NCBI GenBank assembly: GCA_027946365.1
Contig: JAPEUQ010000009.1
Span: 310,001 to 374,000, forward strand
DNA length: 64,000 bases
Direction of reading: 5' to 3'
DNA from: Kalmusia sp. IMI 367209
Lineage: Eukaryota; Ascomycota; Dothideomycetes; Pleosporales; Didymosphaeriaceae
Shown here: positions 38,801 to 49,148 of the stretch, in pieces
How the letters are laid out: every line of letters begins with the position of its first letter
Numbering within the stretch: position 1 is the first letter of the stretch
Program-made: the position numbers and the translations under genes
Notes under the pieces: generated by a model
Told to the model about the DNA's origin: nothing
What the model saw: only the letters and a program-made list of their open reading frames with translations
Database searches by the model: none

Positions 38801-39398
38801 CAGCGGCGAGATCTTGCAGACGCTCAAGGGCCATAGCGGGGGGGTCTGGTCCGTAGCCTTTTCCCACGACTCAGCGCGAATCGCATCAACGTCAAGCGAC
38901 AGGACGGTCAGGATATGGGACACCATCAGCGGCAAGCTCCTACAGACGCTCAAAGGCCATAGAGATTGGGTCTTGTCAGTGGCCTTCTCTCATGACTCGA
39001 ACCGAATCGCATCGGCGTCGGACGACCAGACGGTCAAGATCTGGGATACCAGCAGCGGCGAGCTCTTGCAGACGCTTAGGGTTGGTAAGGTAGTCCTTGT
39101 CAAAACATTTGATTCTACTGGATTTTGTATCCATACAGAGGATGCTGCTATTATTATCAGTAACTCTGCAACGCCAAACAAAACGACAGCTATTACGGGT
39201 ACTCAACCTCCTGAATATCAGTACACGGCACTGAGTTCTGATAAAACATGGATAACGTATAATTCAAACAACATACTAAGGTTACCCTTACAGTACCGCC
39301 CCTTGTCCTCTGCTGTGTCTGGACATATAATTGTTTTTGGTAGTACAAGTGGCGAGGTATGGATATGTGATCTGAATCCTAATATATCCTATTATTAG
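35879..39398 (+). CDS. HET-NACHT-WD40 NLR protein (HET-E/HET-D-like), frame-disrupted
   Basis: Family members are cytosolic nonself-recognition (heterokaryon incompatibility) proteins: the WD40 part senses, the NACHT NTPase switches, and the HET domain triggers cell death. The HET domain (residues ~1-240) shows PYAILSHTWGADEEEVTF, FWVDTCCIDK and RGWTLQELLAPRTVEFF. NACHT follows with Walker A GDPGKGKT and Walker B LVIDALDEC. Five WD40 repeats lie at 38448-39077, then a C-terminal cap (ITYNSNNILRLPLQYRP). One intron is clear: 38146-38207, donor GTATGG, branch GCTAATACG, acceptor ATTAG. Two single extra bases break the frame: one A in the A5 at 37147-37151 (just after Walker B) and one A near 38058. 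Without these and the intron the length is 1152 codons. As it stands the product would stop after 426 residues (HET plus part of NACHT). Confidence 0.9.
38448..39077 (+). repeat. Five in-frame 126-bp WD40 repeats
   Basis: Units start at 38448, 38574, 38700, 38826 and 38952, each exactly 42 codons, beginning E/KGH and containing FSHDS and TV.IW. Copies 2-5 are nearly identical except at a few codons (after KGH, before SVAF, around the DS..IAS turn and before D.TV). Uniform length with variation at few sites is the pattern known for HNWD-type fungal NLRs, whose repeats exchange by recombination and diversify at binding-surface residues. Confidence 0.95.
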
Positions 39399-40174
39399 GT
39401 GGCGTATATACCAAGGAGCTTGGTTTGTTCTTTCCTTATCTATTTGTATTCTCTCTTTATAGATGGAGCAGGGGATTGACATGAATATACACTTATCCTT
39501 TCCCACGTTTTCTCTCTCTCTTGACGGACCTCCCGGCATACACGCTCTTAAGGTTGGGATGATTTTCTAAGTCTAGAAACGGAATCTGCCTTATATCAAC
39601 TTTCCCTCTAGCCCATCGAATATTTGACAGAATGCTCAAGTTGTGATCAGATAGGGGAGTATAGCCAAAGGGGCGATTGTCTTAATAAATGAGTAATGGC
39701 ACAATTAACACCATGATTATCCTTATCAGACAAAAGTCTCTTAGAGGACTAATAGCTATAGAATCATACCGCGTCAACTACAGCTTCTGACGCCTATGAT
39801 AGCGAGACTGCGGAGGTCCAAAGTGTGAAGTTGTCCCGCGACACTGTGCGTCACGGTATGCGTATGCAGGGACAGACATTAGCTATGTAATGACTCGGCG
39901 AGAATGATTCCAGGCCTTTGTTCCCCTTCCACTTCTTAGAATAATACAAAGCAAATTCTCGATTATAAATCCCTTGGTCGACAAGCCGTATGCAAGTCAG
40001 AGCCCGGACCCCTGATGACACAATAGCTGACATCCATCCATGGCTCACTATCCACATCAAAGTACGTGTGAAGAACCGAGCCACAGATTCATCATTTAAA
40101 ATTCATGATACTGTCGACATACTTCAAAAGAGATTTAGTGTAAGTGACAAACTTTTGGACCTAACCTATTACTC
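39399..40174. other. Intergenic region between convergent NLR and kinase genes
   Basis: About 780 AT-rich bases that should contain both 3' UTRs. No gene is seen. Confidence 0.5.
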
Positions 40175-42493
40175 TTACTCATCGTCTGGTCTTTCTGGAG
40201 GTCTCTGCTTCTCCCACTTCTTCCCCAACTCATTTTTGAAGTTCGTGCGAAGATCCAGCGCACTCAAATCCGGTGCGCGTTTCCAGTAAAGGCCATTCTT
40301 CGGATGAGCTTCGTAAATCAAACGCATGAGGCCGGGCATAGAGGGCCGATTCACGGGTCGATATTCAAGACACCGCCGTACAATGATCTTCAGCTCGTCC
40401 GAGTACCCCCTCGTTATTACACGATACGGGCCTCTGGCACTGAACATGGTGTCCTCTGTGTTCAGCTTGTTTCTGGGGTCCCGTGCGTTGACAGACAGGA
40501 ACTTTCCTTTCTTCCCTGGGAGCGGCTTGTCTTCTCGGACTGGTCCGACCTCAAAGCCGTCGACGTTCGGAGCGGCATGGGAGTACATGTTGATCATCAA
40601 ATCGTAGATGACACAACCGATGGCCCACACGTCTGTCTTTTCGTCGATTCTGGTAAACTTGTTTCTCGCCCTGATCAACTCCTATTGATTTAATTAGTAT
40701 ACAGTATGTCTGGAACGAGCCTTCTTGAACTTACCGGAGCTCTGTCCCCTCTTTCATCATCGAATTGCAGCACGTAGTCGCCGGGATTTTCAGAATGATC
40801 TGGCGCTGAATCGAAGTTGAAAAATGCCTCGCCAAAGTCCGCGAGGCAGATTCTGGGCCATTTCTGTCGATCGTTTAGTATCAGTGGATACACAAACTCC
40901 ATGTACTTACGCCTTTCGAGTCCTTCCTCTCTTCGATATCGCCAAGGAAAATATTGCGGACTGCAATATCCTTGTGTGTAATAGGCTTCCAGCTACTGCG
41001 TGAGCGCTTGGAATTTGTGGACCCATCGCGAAGAATCAAGCATGCTTGCACCAGTGCTTTGAAAACGAACCAAATGAAGCTTTCTGGTATAGGTCTTAAA
41101 GCAAACGGTTCCCAAATCTTGGGAAGCTTTTTCAGCATTCTCCCCCCTTTTCCCCGCGCGTCGGAGCGCATTGCTTATCGAGGCATGCGGGAAGAATTCT
41201 AGGTACAATCTGTACATCCGTCGTTTCACCATGAGACGATGGCCTCGATGTTCGATAAGATGTTCGAATCCTTCGCTTTCCGCGGCTTCATCATTGGCTC
41301 CGTTCTTATCTCCTGTCCGCTCCTTTCTTCTTCTCGCTCGGTCCATATCTCTCTTTCTGGCTCTTCGTCTTGCTTTTTCCACTCTGAGGTGAATGGCAAT
41401 CTCGCGGGGGAGACGGTCTCGCCACGTCTGAGGGTCGAACCACTGAGATCGTTGATCAAAGAATGTATCTTTGACTACGATTCGCTGATATCTGGTAGTC
41501 AGTGTCGTTCTTTTCGATTTGAGATTACGAAATTACCTCTACCACGTTGTCGTGCCGATCTACGCGAACCCAAAGACCTGCCGTTCCAAACGAACCAGAG
41601 CCAAGGTAGGCAGCGCCATGCCAGTTTTCCTCGTCAGCGTCTTCTTTAAAGAGCGGACCCTTCAGCCATTTAAATTTTGTGTGTGCGTCACTATCTTTGG
41701 GGATGATGATGCCCTCCATGTCATCCACTGCAGGCCAAGGAATCGTTGGAAGATAATCTTTAGGCCACGCGTTCGCAGGGTCCACTCTCGGAGGGGGGAA
41801 TTGATTGAGCTTTCCTATGTGTCGCATGCATTAGCGATTGCTAAGAACTATTCAGCTGGATTCCTTCAACTATCGATGTTATCTCATCGCATTGGCAGCG
41901 TAGAAACTTCGGAGCTGGAGAACATTGTATTACAGCATATATAAATTTTAGGGTAGCTTACCTCGCTTTCACCGTCTTCACTTCCATCTTCTTCACTTCC
42001 ATTTCCTTCGCTTCCATTTCCTTCGCTGCTATCTTCTTCACTGTCATTATCTTCAATCTCATCCTCTGCCGCTATCGTAGACCCAGGCGCAGCTCCAGCT
42101 GGATGTAGCGGAACAGGCGCAACGGGTGGAGGGGGTGGTGGAGGAGGTGGAGGTGGAGGCGCAGGCAGCCCACCACCATTCTTAGCAGTTTGTGCTTGCA
42201 CTTGTGTATACGGCGTCAACGGAATCGCATTCGCAGGAACCGCGCGAGCGGCAGTTCGATTAGCCGGCAGCGCATTGCCTGCGAAATGAACCTTGACAGC
42301 CGGATTGCCAGCCCAGAGCGCAGAAATCGTATTTTCTCTGTCGCCTAGACAGTGTCAGAGATGTAGCAGATTGATGTGAGCAAATTTAGATTGGAGTAAG
42401 CGTACCTTTGTTCCACGCTGGTCGATTCGCGTTGATGAAATTCGTCGCAGCCCATTTGAAGTAGTCGTAGTCTCTAGCGTACGGCGGAGGCAT
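40175..42493 (-). CDS. Divergent protein kinase with poly-proline N-terminal region, frame-disrupted
   Basis: Six exons: 42493-42406, 42344-41962, 41809-41537, 41484-40911, 40863-40735 and 40681-40175. Residues 1-155 hold an N-terminal segment (YFKWAATNFINANRPAW), a run of 12 prolines and acidic GSEE-type repeats. Kinase motifs then follow: Gly loop GSGSFGTAGLWVRVD, beta-3 Lys in RIVVKD, a long charged insert, hinge region YRLYLEFFPH, catalytic loop ITHKDIAVRN, DFG in LADFGEA, APE in RAPELI, then TDVWAIGCVIYDL. The catalytic loop is HKDIAVRN, not HRDLKPEN. One extra base in the six-C run at 41142-41147 (G6 on the coding strand) breaks exon 4; without it the length is 651 codons. The join of exons 2 and 3 is the least certain. 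Signalling target unknown; it is convergent with the NLR. Confidence 0.85.
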
Positions 42494-42763
42494 GGTGGCG
42501 ACGTGCTTTCTAGTAGGTGATGGGTGCTAGGTAGGTGTAAAACGATTGATATACTAGAACTATTTCTTTTGAGATGTGCGTACTTGCGCAACATGCTGAA
42601 GGTATCGACCTTTTGTCACGCGGGGACAAAGACAAGTCCGGACAAGCATGTTGAATGGCAACCTTCACTTTCACACAAAGCATTTCAATCGTGACTACCT
42701 TTGTTATTCAGCCGCATTTGGAATAGCCATCTATCGTATTAGGGCATCGCAAGCTGCTAGATT

Positions 42764-44001
42764 TTATGGTATGAGTGGACTTTGGCCTGAGGAACAAAAA
42801 GTGGTCATATGCGCAGGTCGCTCCCAGGAGTACTGATAGGAAACACAAACATGCCCGTCCATTTTATTTTTGGTGAAGCAAGAAGACGACCTGTTTCTTT
42901 GTTTCAACAATCGTCCGCGTTCATCCCAATACGCAGCTGTCCTCAACCTGACTTCCTCTACTGCACCGCCACAACTGATCAGAGCCTTCCCATGTCTGAA
43001 TATCCTCGGTTCTCGTGGCAACCCTTCTGCTTCCAAACTATCTTTGACTACAATGTCCGCAATGTCCCTAGGAAATATGCGTCCAACCGCTCGATAAACC
43101 ACGAGCTTCACCTCGATAGCAGCATACCTCTGGAGAATATCTAGCAAAAGAGCTGCTGTATGTCGTCTGCAAGGTCTACTCCTCCCTAGTCCGCAACGAA
43201 AGCACCCAGATCCCGGGGTGAATTCGAGGTACAATTGTCGGCAGAATGGAGCTATATCCGTTCGGGGAGCACCTGCCCGGTTGTAGTATTCCAGCAAATT
43301 TTCAAGCGCGTTTCGAATATCCTCGACGGCGTCTCTAGTCCATTCCCTGAAGAAGGCGGGTGTATCGGCGCCGGCGTGGAAATGCGATGAGCCCAGGTAA
43401 TCGAAGGCCAGGTCAATGAAAAGTAGGATAGCTGAAGATAGGCCTTCGTTCATCGTACCGAGTCGGTGAATCTCCTTGATCATACGCGGAAAGAAGACAG
43501 TCTGGTGATCCTCGTAACTGGACCGTGCCCAGTGGCCCTCTTTAGTCGTCAAATATAGACGATGGAGTATGTGCTCGAACCATAGGTGTGCATCTTTAGG
43601 TGGACTTTGTTGGATCATTTGTAGAAATGGTAGCGGGAAATCTATTTGGTTGTGTCAGTCTACCAGGTAATTTGCCAAGGCAGGGCAGTCGTACCTGACG
43701 AAAAAAGGTTGATAGCATACCACCATCGCTTGTGAATTTCCATGTGCTGCTTGAAAATTGCGCACAAACTTTCTTCATTGAGCCGAGGACGCGTTCTGAG
43801 TTTCTGTAATTCGAAGGGAGCGTCTTGCGAAGATTCCACACAGTCAAAATGTTTGTCATGATACAAAGTTGGACCGGGAGTATTGCTTAATGTAGCATCG
43901 TGCAGACATGGATGGTCCCAGATTCGCGAATCAGACCCGGGGAAAAACTTGTACCCGCCAATTCGGACACATGAGCATACAAGTCCCCTGCACGGGCACA
44001 T
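42764..44001 (-). CDS. Hypothetical protein with Cys-rich N-terminus
   Basis: Two exons, 44001-43695 and 43641-42764, joined in phase through an Asp codon (G/AT), encode 394 residues. The ATG at 44001 is the first after an in-frame stop. The N-terminus is Cys-rich (MCPCRGLVCSCVRIGG) and a second Cys/Arg cluster lies in the middle (CFRCGLGRSRPCRRH), so metal binding or redox roles are possible. The rest is helical, with aromatic segments (HMEIHKRWWYAINLF) and a helix around FPRDIADIVVKDSLEAEG. There is no signal peptide or clear membrane segment. I recognise no family. It lies upstream of and on the same strand as the kinase gene, 270 bases away. Confidence 0.65.
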
Positions 44002-44359
44002 CTTGAGGATGGGATATCAGTTGCGCGTAGTCATCGTGGCAGACAAAGATTCGTGAGCGATAGAAGGCATTTGAACGTGAACAAGCTAAGAGGATTGTGG
44101 GCATTGGTTTCTCGTGGGATAGACAGGGCGGGGTAACCATGCGTGAAACGTGCATCCTCGATTCAATTGGTCAAGGTGAACTAAGCGAGACAAAGTTTAG
44201 GCAGCAAACTGACGAAGATTGAGGAGTCTTGATACACTGCCGTTGAAGGAGATATACATGAATTAATGAAGACTTGAGCTTGGGTAGTACACAAGTGCGG
44301 CTCCCATTTCCTGAGCCTCTTGGACTGTAGTCCTGGACTAGGTAGGTATCTGGAAAAGT
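44002..44359. other. Intergenic; promoter of the Cys-rich hypothetical gene
   Basis: Short region between two minus-strand genes. No gene is seen. Confidence 0.45.
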
Positions 44360-45189
44360 TTACCAGTAGACGTTCATCATATCGCCTGGCCCATTGAACA
44401 CAGTCGTGTCAAAGTCCGCAGGAGGAGGTCCCGGATTCTCCAGTCTCCTCCTAACCGCGGCGAACGATAGCCCGAAAAGATTTCGCCCCCAATTTTCCCG
44501 GCTCGTATTTTTTGCTTCAGTGGCTGGAAATCCAATCCCGAAGAGACGATCTGACGGAGACGCAAGGATAAGTTCGTAGCCATCTAGGGCTAGTAGTCGC
44601 TTCTGGAGAGCTAGAGATTCTTTGCCATCAAAGAACTTGTTCATATTAGCTCGTTCAGCGATCGTGAGGGCGTCTGTTGTAAGATTAGATGACTATATTG
44701 CCTGCGCAATGGATACATGAGAGTACTTTGTTGCCAAACGTCTTCGTCGAAGCCTTTCACGTTGCTACCCAGAGACTTGTGCTCATCCGCAGTTTTCGCA
44801 TCGAGGATGCGCTTCAAGGCGATCTAAGAGGTGTTAGGAGATAGATTGATTGATAGGGTGAAGGTGCTGGCCTGGTCACCGAAGAGCCGCGCTTTCGCCA
44901 CCATAATCGCATGCCCTGCGGATTGGTACCGGATCACCCCATCTTGAAACGGAGCCGTGTACCAGGGCGAGAGAAAGTCTGTTGATCTGCCAGTCTCTTT
45001 CCAGAAGAAGAGCGTCGAGCTTTTGTTCTTTGCTGGGGCGTTCGTGTCGCTTTGTGTGGTGCGGACTTTGGCCTTTGCCTTCCCTTTGCTTTTAGGCACC
45101 GAGCGAGTACTAGCTTTGGTGCTAGACTTGGTTGCAGGCTTGGTTGCAGACTTGGAACGAGCAGCGACCTTACGCTGAACTCTCGGCAT
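44360..45189 (-). CDS. NADAR (formerly DUF1768, YbiA-like) domain protein with basic N-terminal tail
   Basis: Exons 45189-44872, 44823-44727 and 44673-44360 give 242 residues. Residues 1-60 are Lys/Ala/Ser/Thr-rich and basic, histone-H1-like, suggesting nuclear or nucleic-acid binding. The NADAR domain (~65-235) has FFWKETGRSTDFLSPWYTAPF (read in two parts), SAGHAIMVAKARLFGD, KGFDEDVWQQ, ANMNKFF, ASPSDRLFGIG and the terminal WGRNLFG. Family members cleave N-glycosidic bonds in ribose-linked metabolites or ADP-ribosylated guanine. Odd points: the usual SxEH motif reads SAGH, so the conserved Glu is Gly (codon GGG); and the first intron needs a GC donor (GCCAGC...CTTAG). Without that splice a 121-residue product would end inside the domain. 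The gene is divergent from GT90. Confidence 0.8.
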
Positions 45190-45892
45190 GCTAGATTCGT
45201 GGATGCAAACAAGGAGACGAGGGAGGTCGAAGGTATGGCAGAGGAGATGTGTGAAGATTCAGTCGAAAAGGAAACAAGGCCAGCCAAGACGAGCGAGTAT
45301 GGACGATGTTGCCATGTTGGGAAGGCTGCACCAGCAGGCTGCGCCTACCTCGACCGTCGAGTGATACGATTCTCGTGCGTGTCCAATCACGTGACCGTTG
45401 ATACACCTGGCGCCTTATATCCAGCTTTGGTTTGGATATGGAATTGCTCTCCTCGTTGTATTTCCTCAGTAGGGAGTCTGTTGTGTTGTCATCTGAAGCT
45501 GGATTCGAGTGCACAACCGTGAATAGCGATCGGCGCTAGGCTGTGCACGCACCAGCAGGCGGAAGCGGCGTCTCGCTCGCGGCTCCTTTGCCCCAGCGAC
45601 CCACACCCGCCATCGCTTCGTGGCTGAGCGGGTGCGCAAAGTGTCAGTGCAATTTGAAACCCCCATGTGCTTCTCTTCACGACTTTTGCAGGCGCTGCGA
45701 CGTCCTCCCAGCAGCGCGTCCCCCCTTTCCGCCTCCTCTATGTTGACGTTCTCGTCTCTTCCCGCACCAGCTTAGTTGGACCCTTCCACACGCCGCGTCG
45801 GCCCCGGTTCGCGAGGAACTGCCTCTGTCGTGTGCCACCGCATTCTTGCCTGTTACTTGAATACATGCCGTCTTTGTAGACTCCCCTTCAAA
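45190..45892. promoter_or_regulatory. Shared divergent promoter region of the NADAR and GT90 genes
   Basis: About 700 bases between the NADAR start (-) and the GT90 start (+), with GC-rich patches and CT-rich stretches near 45700-45740. No defined box is called. Shared regulation of the two genes is possible from the layout only. Confidence 0.4.
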
Positions 45893-47475
45893 ATGATTTT
45901 GCGACGGCGGTGTGGGGTGTCGGACTGCCTGGCGTGGTTCTTCATCAGTGGCATCGCCCTTGTCTTCTTCCTCATCTGCAGTATTCTGTACGGCACACGC
46001 ACCGAAAATCCCTCGCTCCCGCCACTTGTCCAGGAGGTGCTTCCCGCCGGTCGCTGCCTCTGCCAACATTCGACCACGTTCCAGTGCGAAACCTGTCTGG
46101 ATTGCGCCGCCCACCCACCCATTGTAGCCAATGCGACACACACCCAGGCCGAGACGTGGGAGTTCAATTACCGCCGCGATGGGAACAACTACGGGCTGGA
46201 TGAAGACCAGTGCCAGGCTGCCTTTCCAGGCTTGTTTGAAGACATTGAGCGGGCCAAAAACTTCAGGAAGGGCAAGGGCTCAGTGACGCATCAGGATCTA
46301 TCCAGCTTTGACCTGACCAAGGGCATGGTGCGCGCTCTGATCTACGACGGCCAGGTACGATCCCACATAATCTAAGTGCCACATGATTGCTCACCGCCAT
46401 GTCATAGTTGTACATCCTACAGACTTTCCTCGTAGACAACATCAACCGCCAAAAGGCGATTGCTTCACTAGCAGCCCTCCACCGCGCCATCACCGCCGCT
46501 CGCGATCGCCCCGCAATCCCCAACGTCGAATTCGTCCTCAGCGTCGAAGATCTTCCCGCCCAGCCCAAGAAACCCCTTTGGATGCTCGCGCGCCGCGCCC
46601 AAGACGAGGATCTGTGGCTGATGCCTGATTTCGGCTGGTGGAGCTGGGACATGCCTTCGCTCGGTGCCTTTGACGAGGTCGCTGCCGAAGCGATACAGCG
46701 CGAGAGCATCGAGCCATGGGACGCGAAGAAGGAAAAACTGGTCTGGCGTGGCAAGCTGAATTTTGCGCCCAAGTTAAGGAGAGCACTGGTCGAGGCTGCG
46801 AAGGGCAAACCGTGGAGCGACGTTGGGCAGGTCAAGTGGGAGGATACCGAGTTCAAGGAGCCCGGCGCGCAATTCTTAGGGCCGGTGGACCAGTGCAATT
46901 ACATGTTCATCGCACATGCTGAAGGTACGAGACTCCGACATATGGTGATCCACCACATACTTACAAAAGACAGGTCGCTCGTACTCGGGCGCTCTCAAAT
47001 ACCGTCAGCTTTGCCGCTCCGTCATCGTCTCGCACAAGCTGCAGTGGATCCAACACTACCACTATCTCCTGCTTGCTTCGGGCGCTAAACAGAACTACGT
47101 CCAAGTCGAACGCGACTTCTCCGATCTATCCACCACCATGGACGATCTGCTCGCCCACCCTGAAAAAGCGAAACGCATCGCCGACAATAACGTGAAAACC
47201 TTCCGGGAAAGATACTTGACGGGCGCCGCTGAGGCGTGCTACTGGCGCGCACTAGTGAAAGCATGGAAAGAGGTTAGCTTCGACCCTGTATTGTACGATG
47301 ATGTTGAAGACGGGGAGAAGCGCAAGAGGACCCAGAAGAGGGGGGTTAGATATGAAACATTCATGTGTGTATCCCCCAAGATCCCAAGATCCATCGTTGC
47401 CCAGACCAATAGCTGACCATGTGCAGATTATACGACCCCAACAAACAGTTGGAGTATCCTAAAAGCGCCGAGTAA
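45893..47475 (+). CDS. Glycosyltransferase family 90 (CAP10-like) type II membrane protein
   Basis: Four exons, 45893-46354, 46408-46924, 46974-47364 and 47427-47475, encode 472 residues. A short basic N-terminus (MILRRRC) precedes one signal anchor at about residues 13-33 (CLAWFFISGIALVFFLI), placing the enzyme in the Golgi lumen. Family features are the mid region FVLSVEDLP, WWSWDMPSLG, KKEKLVWRGKLNF, DQCNYMFIAHAEGRSYSG and KLQWIQHYHYLL, corresponding to the CAP10/GT90 core with its sugar-nucleotide site. In fungi such enzymes add xylose or glucose to surface glycans; the substrate here is unknown. All introns are in phase; the third has a GTGTGT donor. The gene is intact. Confidence 0.92.
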
Positions 47476-48380
47476 ACGTCGCGTTTTGTTATGTCTTGCT
47501 TGGGCATCGGGCTATGGGCTGGTTTTGCATGTAGAGTTGATAGCGTTTGATATACCCCGTTGTTATCGCATTTGGGAAAAAGCTCGCATTTGGGGGCGTG
47601 GGAGAGCCTCGGCCGAGGTTGAAGGATTAGCATCTTGATAGAAAGTCCGAGTAGAAAATCAATGTATGATGTGCACGTTGCATGACAGACCAGGTTGCTG
47701 CTTGTCGATCTACGGGCCTTTGGCGTCTGTGCTGTGGCATATGTGATGGCCTGACGGCATCGTTTCGTGCATGGTCTGGTCCGTTCGCAGTGTACCTATG
47801 TCCATGTCAAACTGGTCATTTCATACCTCAGAAGTCTCTCAGGCTGGCTAAGGACAAAGGTAGGTTGAAGTTCATTTACGCGTCCACTTCGCACATGGAA
47901 CGTCCTCGATAGCTGATCAAGTAGGCAAATCTAGGCGGAGCACCTGGAATTAACATTTGTCGCATGGTGTGTATAGTGTATAGTCAAGATCCGATAGGGT
48001 TTTTGGCTTCTATTAGTTAGCCGGGGGTTTGTTCACACCATGGAGCGACTGCGACTTGGGCTGGGCAGCCGGCTCCACCTGTTACGGCACCTTACTGGCT
48101 GTCGCTGGTCGTGCTTACTGTACCCATGGGAGGTGGGTGAGTGGATTCGTGCTGGGGGAAGGGACTGTTAGTGCTTGGCGATGACTGTAATAGGTGGGCG
48201 TACGGAGTGGATAGGAGCCTAGCGCTTACGGCACGTGTACGCGGCGTGGGTGGATGCTATCTATCGCGCTGCTGGTGGCACTACCGTGCTGTTTTTTTTC
48301 TACGTGATTGTGAGAGGGGTGGGTCTGTGTACGTGTTTGGAGTGTGGAAGATTGCGAGCGTCATGTATAGCTGTAAGTAT
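47476..48380. other. Intergenic region
   Basis: GT90 3' region and unassigned DNA. No supportable gene. Confidence 0.45.
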
Positions 48381-48704
48381 GGGCGAGGGGCGGTGTAGTG
48401 CTGGTTGTTGTGGAGCGTTCTAACGGAGTAACCTTTTGGGTAGTCATCGTCCTCGTAGTTGTGAGGCAGGGGAATTCTGGGCTGGAGGATCCGATGGATT
48501 GGGAAGGTAACGACGCTACTGGGGCGCGTACAGGTGGCCGAGGGAGTGGTTCGATAAGTGATAGTGAGCGGAACAACGTTGAGGGTGAGGGATGGTGTAG
48601 TGCTAGTTATTGTATAGCGTTCTAACGGAGTAACCTTTTGGGTAGTCATCGTCCTCGTAGTTGCGGGGCAGGGGAATACTGGGCTGGAGGATCCGATGGA
48701 TTGG
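48381..48704. repeat. Direct repeat pair, ~122 bp, 202 bp apart
   Basis: Bases 48381-48502 recur at 48583-48704 with about a dozen mismatches. Each copy has GTTCTAACGG and a downstream GGGTAG, like a branch site and acceptor, followed by GAGGATCCGATGGATTGG. A partial third copy of the last part (GGGGATCCGATGGAT then a matching ACTGGGG.GCGTACAGGTG stretch) starts near 48768. The copies resemble a duplicated exon with its preceding intron end. Confidence 0.85.
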
Positions 48705-49148
48705 ATCGCTACTAGCGCCTATATAGGTAACGCCACCAGGGCTACGGAGCAGGAAAATGCTATGCCAGGGGATCCGATGGATGTGGATGACGTTACTGGG
48801 GAGCGTACAGGTGACCGAGGGCGTGGTGCGGCGGGTGGTAGCGAACGGAACGGCGCCGAGGATGCTGGTAATTATGGACTCAATCTGTCCAGCAGGCGAC
48901 CGTGGACAAGTCCGCTACAGTGCGACCCCACTCACCATACCCGCCCGACCTTGGTGCTGGATGTAGGACCTGGTGTACATCTAGGGATGGTGGTGGGGGA
49001 ACCTTTCGCGGTACATATCTATAGCCAGGACGGGGAGCGGACCTTGGTGCTGGATGTACAATCTGGCGTACATCTGGGGATAGTGGTGGGGGAACCTTGC
49101 GTGGTACATATCTATAGCCAAGATGGTGAGCGGAGCGCTCTAGCTTAA
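48693..49148 (+). CDS. Possible gene built from duplicated segments, function unknown
   Basis: An ATG frame within the second repeat copy runs about 150 codons to the stop at 49146-49148. It contains DPMDVDDVTGERTGDRG, matching DPMDWEGNDATGARTGG in the first copy (48493 onward), and then two tandem 31-residue units beginning LVLDV and containing GVHLG, VVGEP and VHIYSQDGER. Keeping frame through two levels of duplication suggests coding, with repeat exons joined by introns I could not fix. The minus strand is also open through the tandem units (GYRYVPRKVPPP repeated), so strand is uncertain. No family is recognised. Confidence 0.35.
   Translation, partial: PMDWIATSAYIGNATRATEQENAMPGDPMDVDDVTGERTGDRGRGAAGGSERNGAEDAGNYGLNLSSRRPWTSPLQCDPTHHTRPTLVLDVGPGVHLGMVVGEPFAVHIYSQDGERTLVLDVQSGVHLGIVVGEPCVVHIYSQDGERSALA
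48948..49133. repeat. Tandem duplication of a 93-bp unit
   Basis: Units at 48948-49040 and 49041-49133 begin accttggtgctggatgta and end gagcgg, with about ten differences. The unit is 31 codons, so frame is kept. Confidence 0.9.

Noticed and set aside
41960..42180. Independent minisatellite
   Set aside because: The GA/CCT-rich repeats encode the acidic and poly-proline parts of the kinase exon, so they are coding low complexity.
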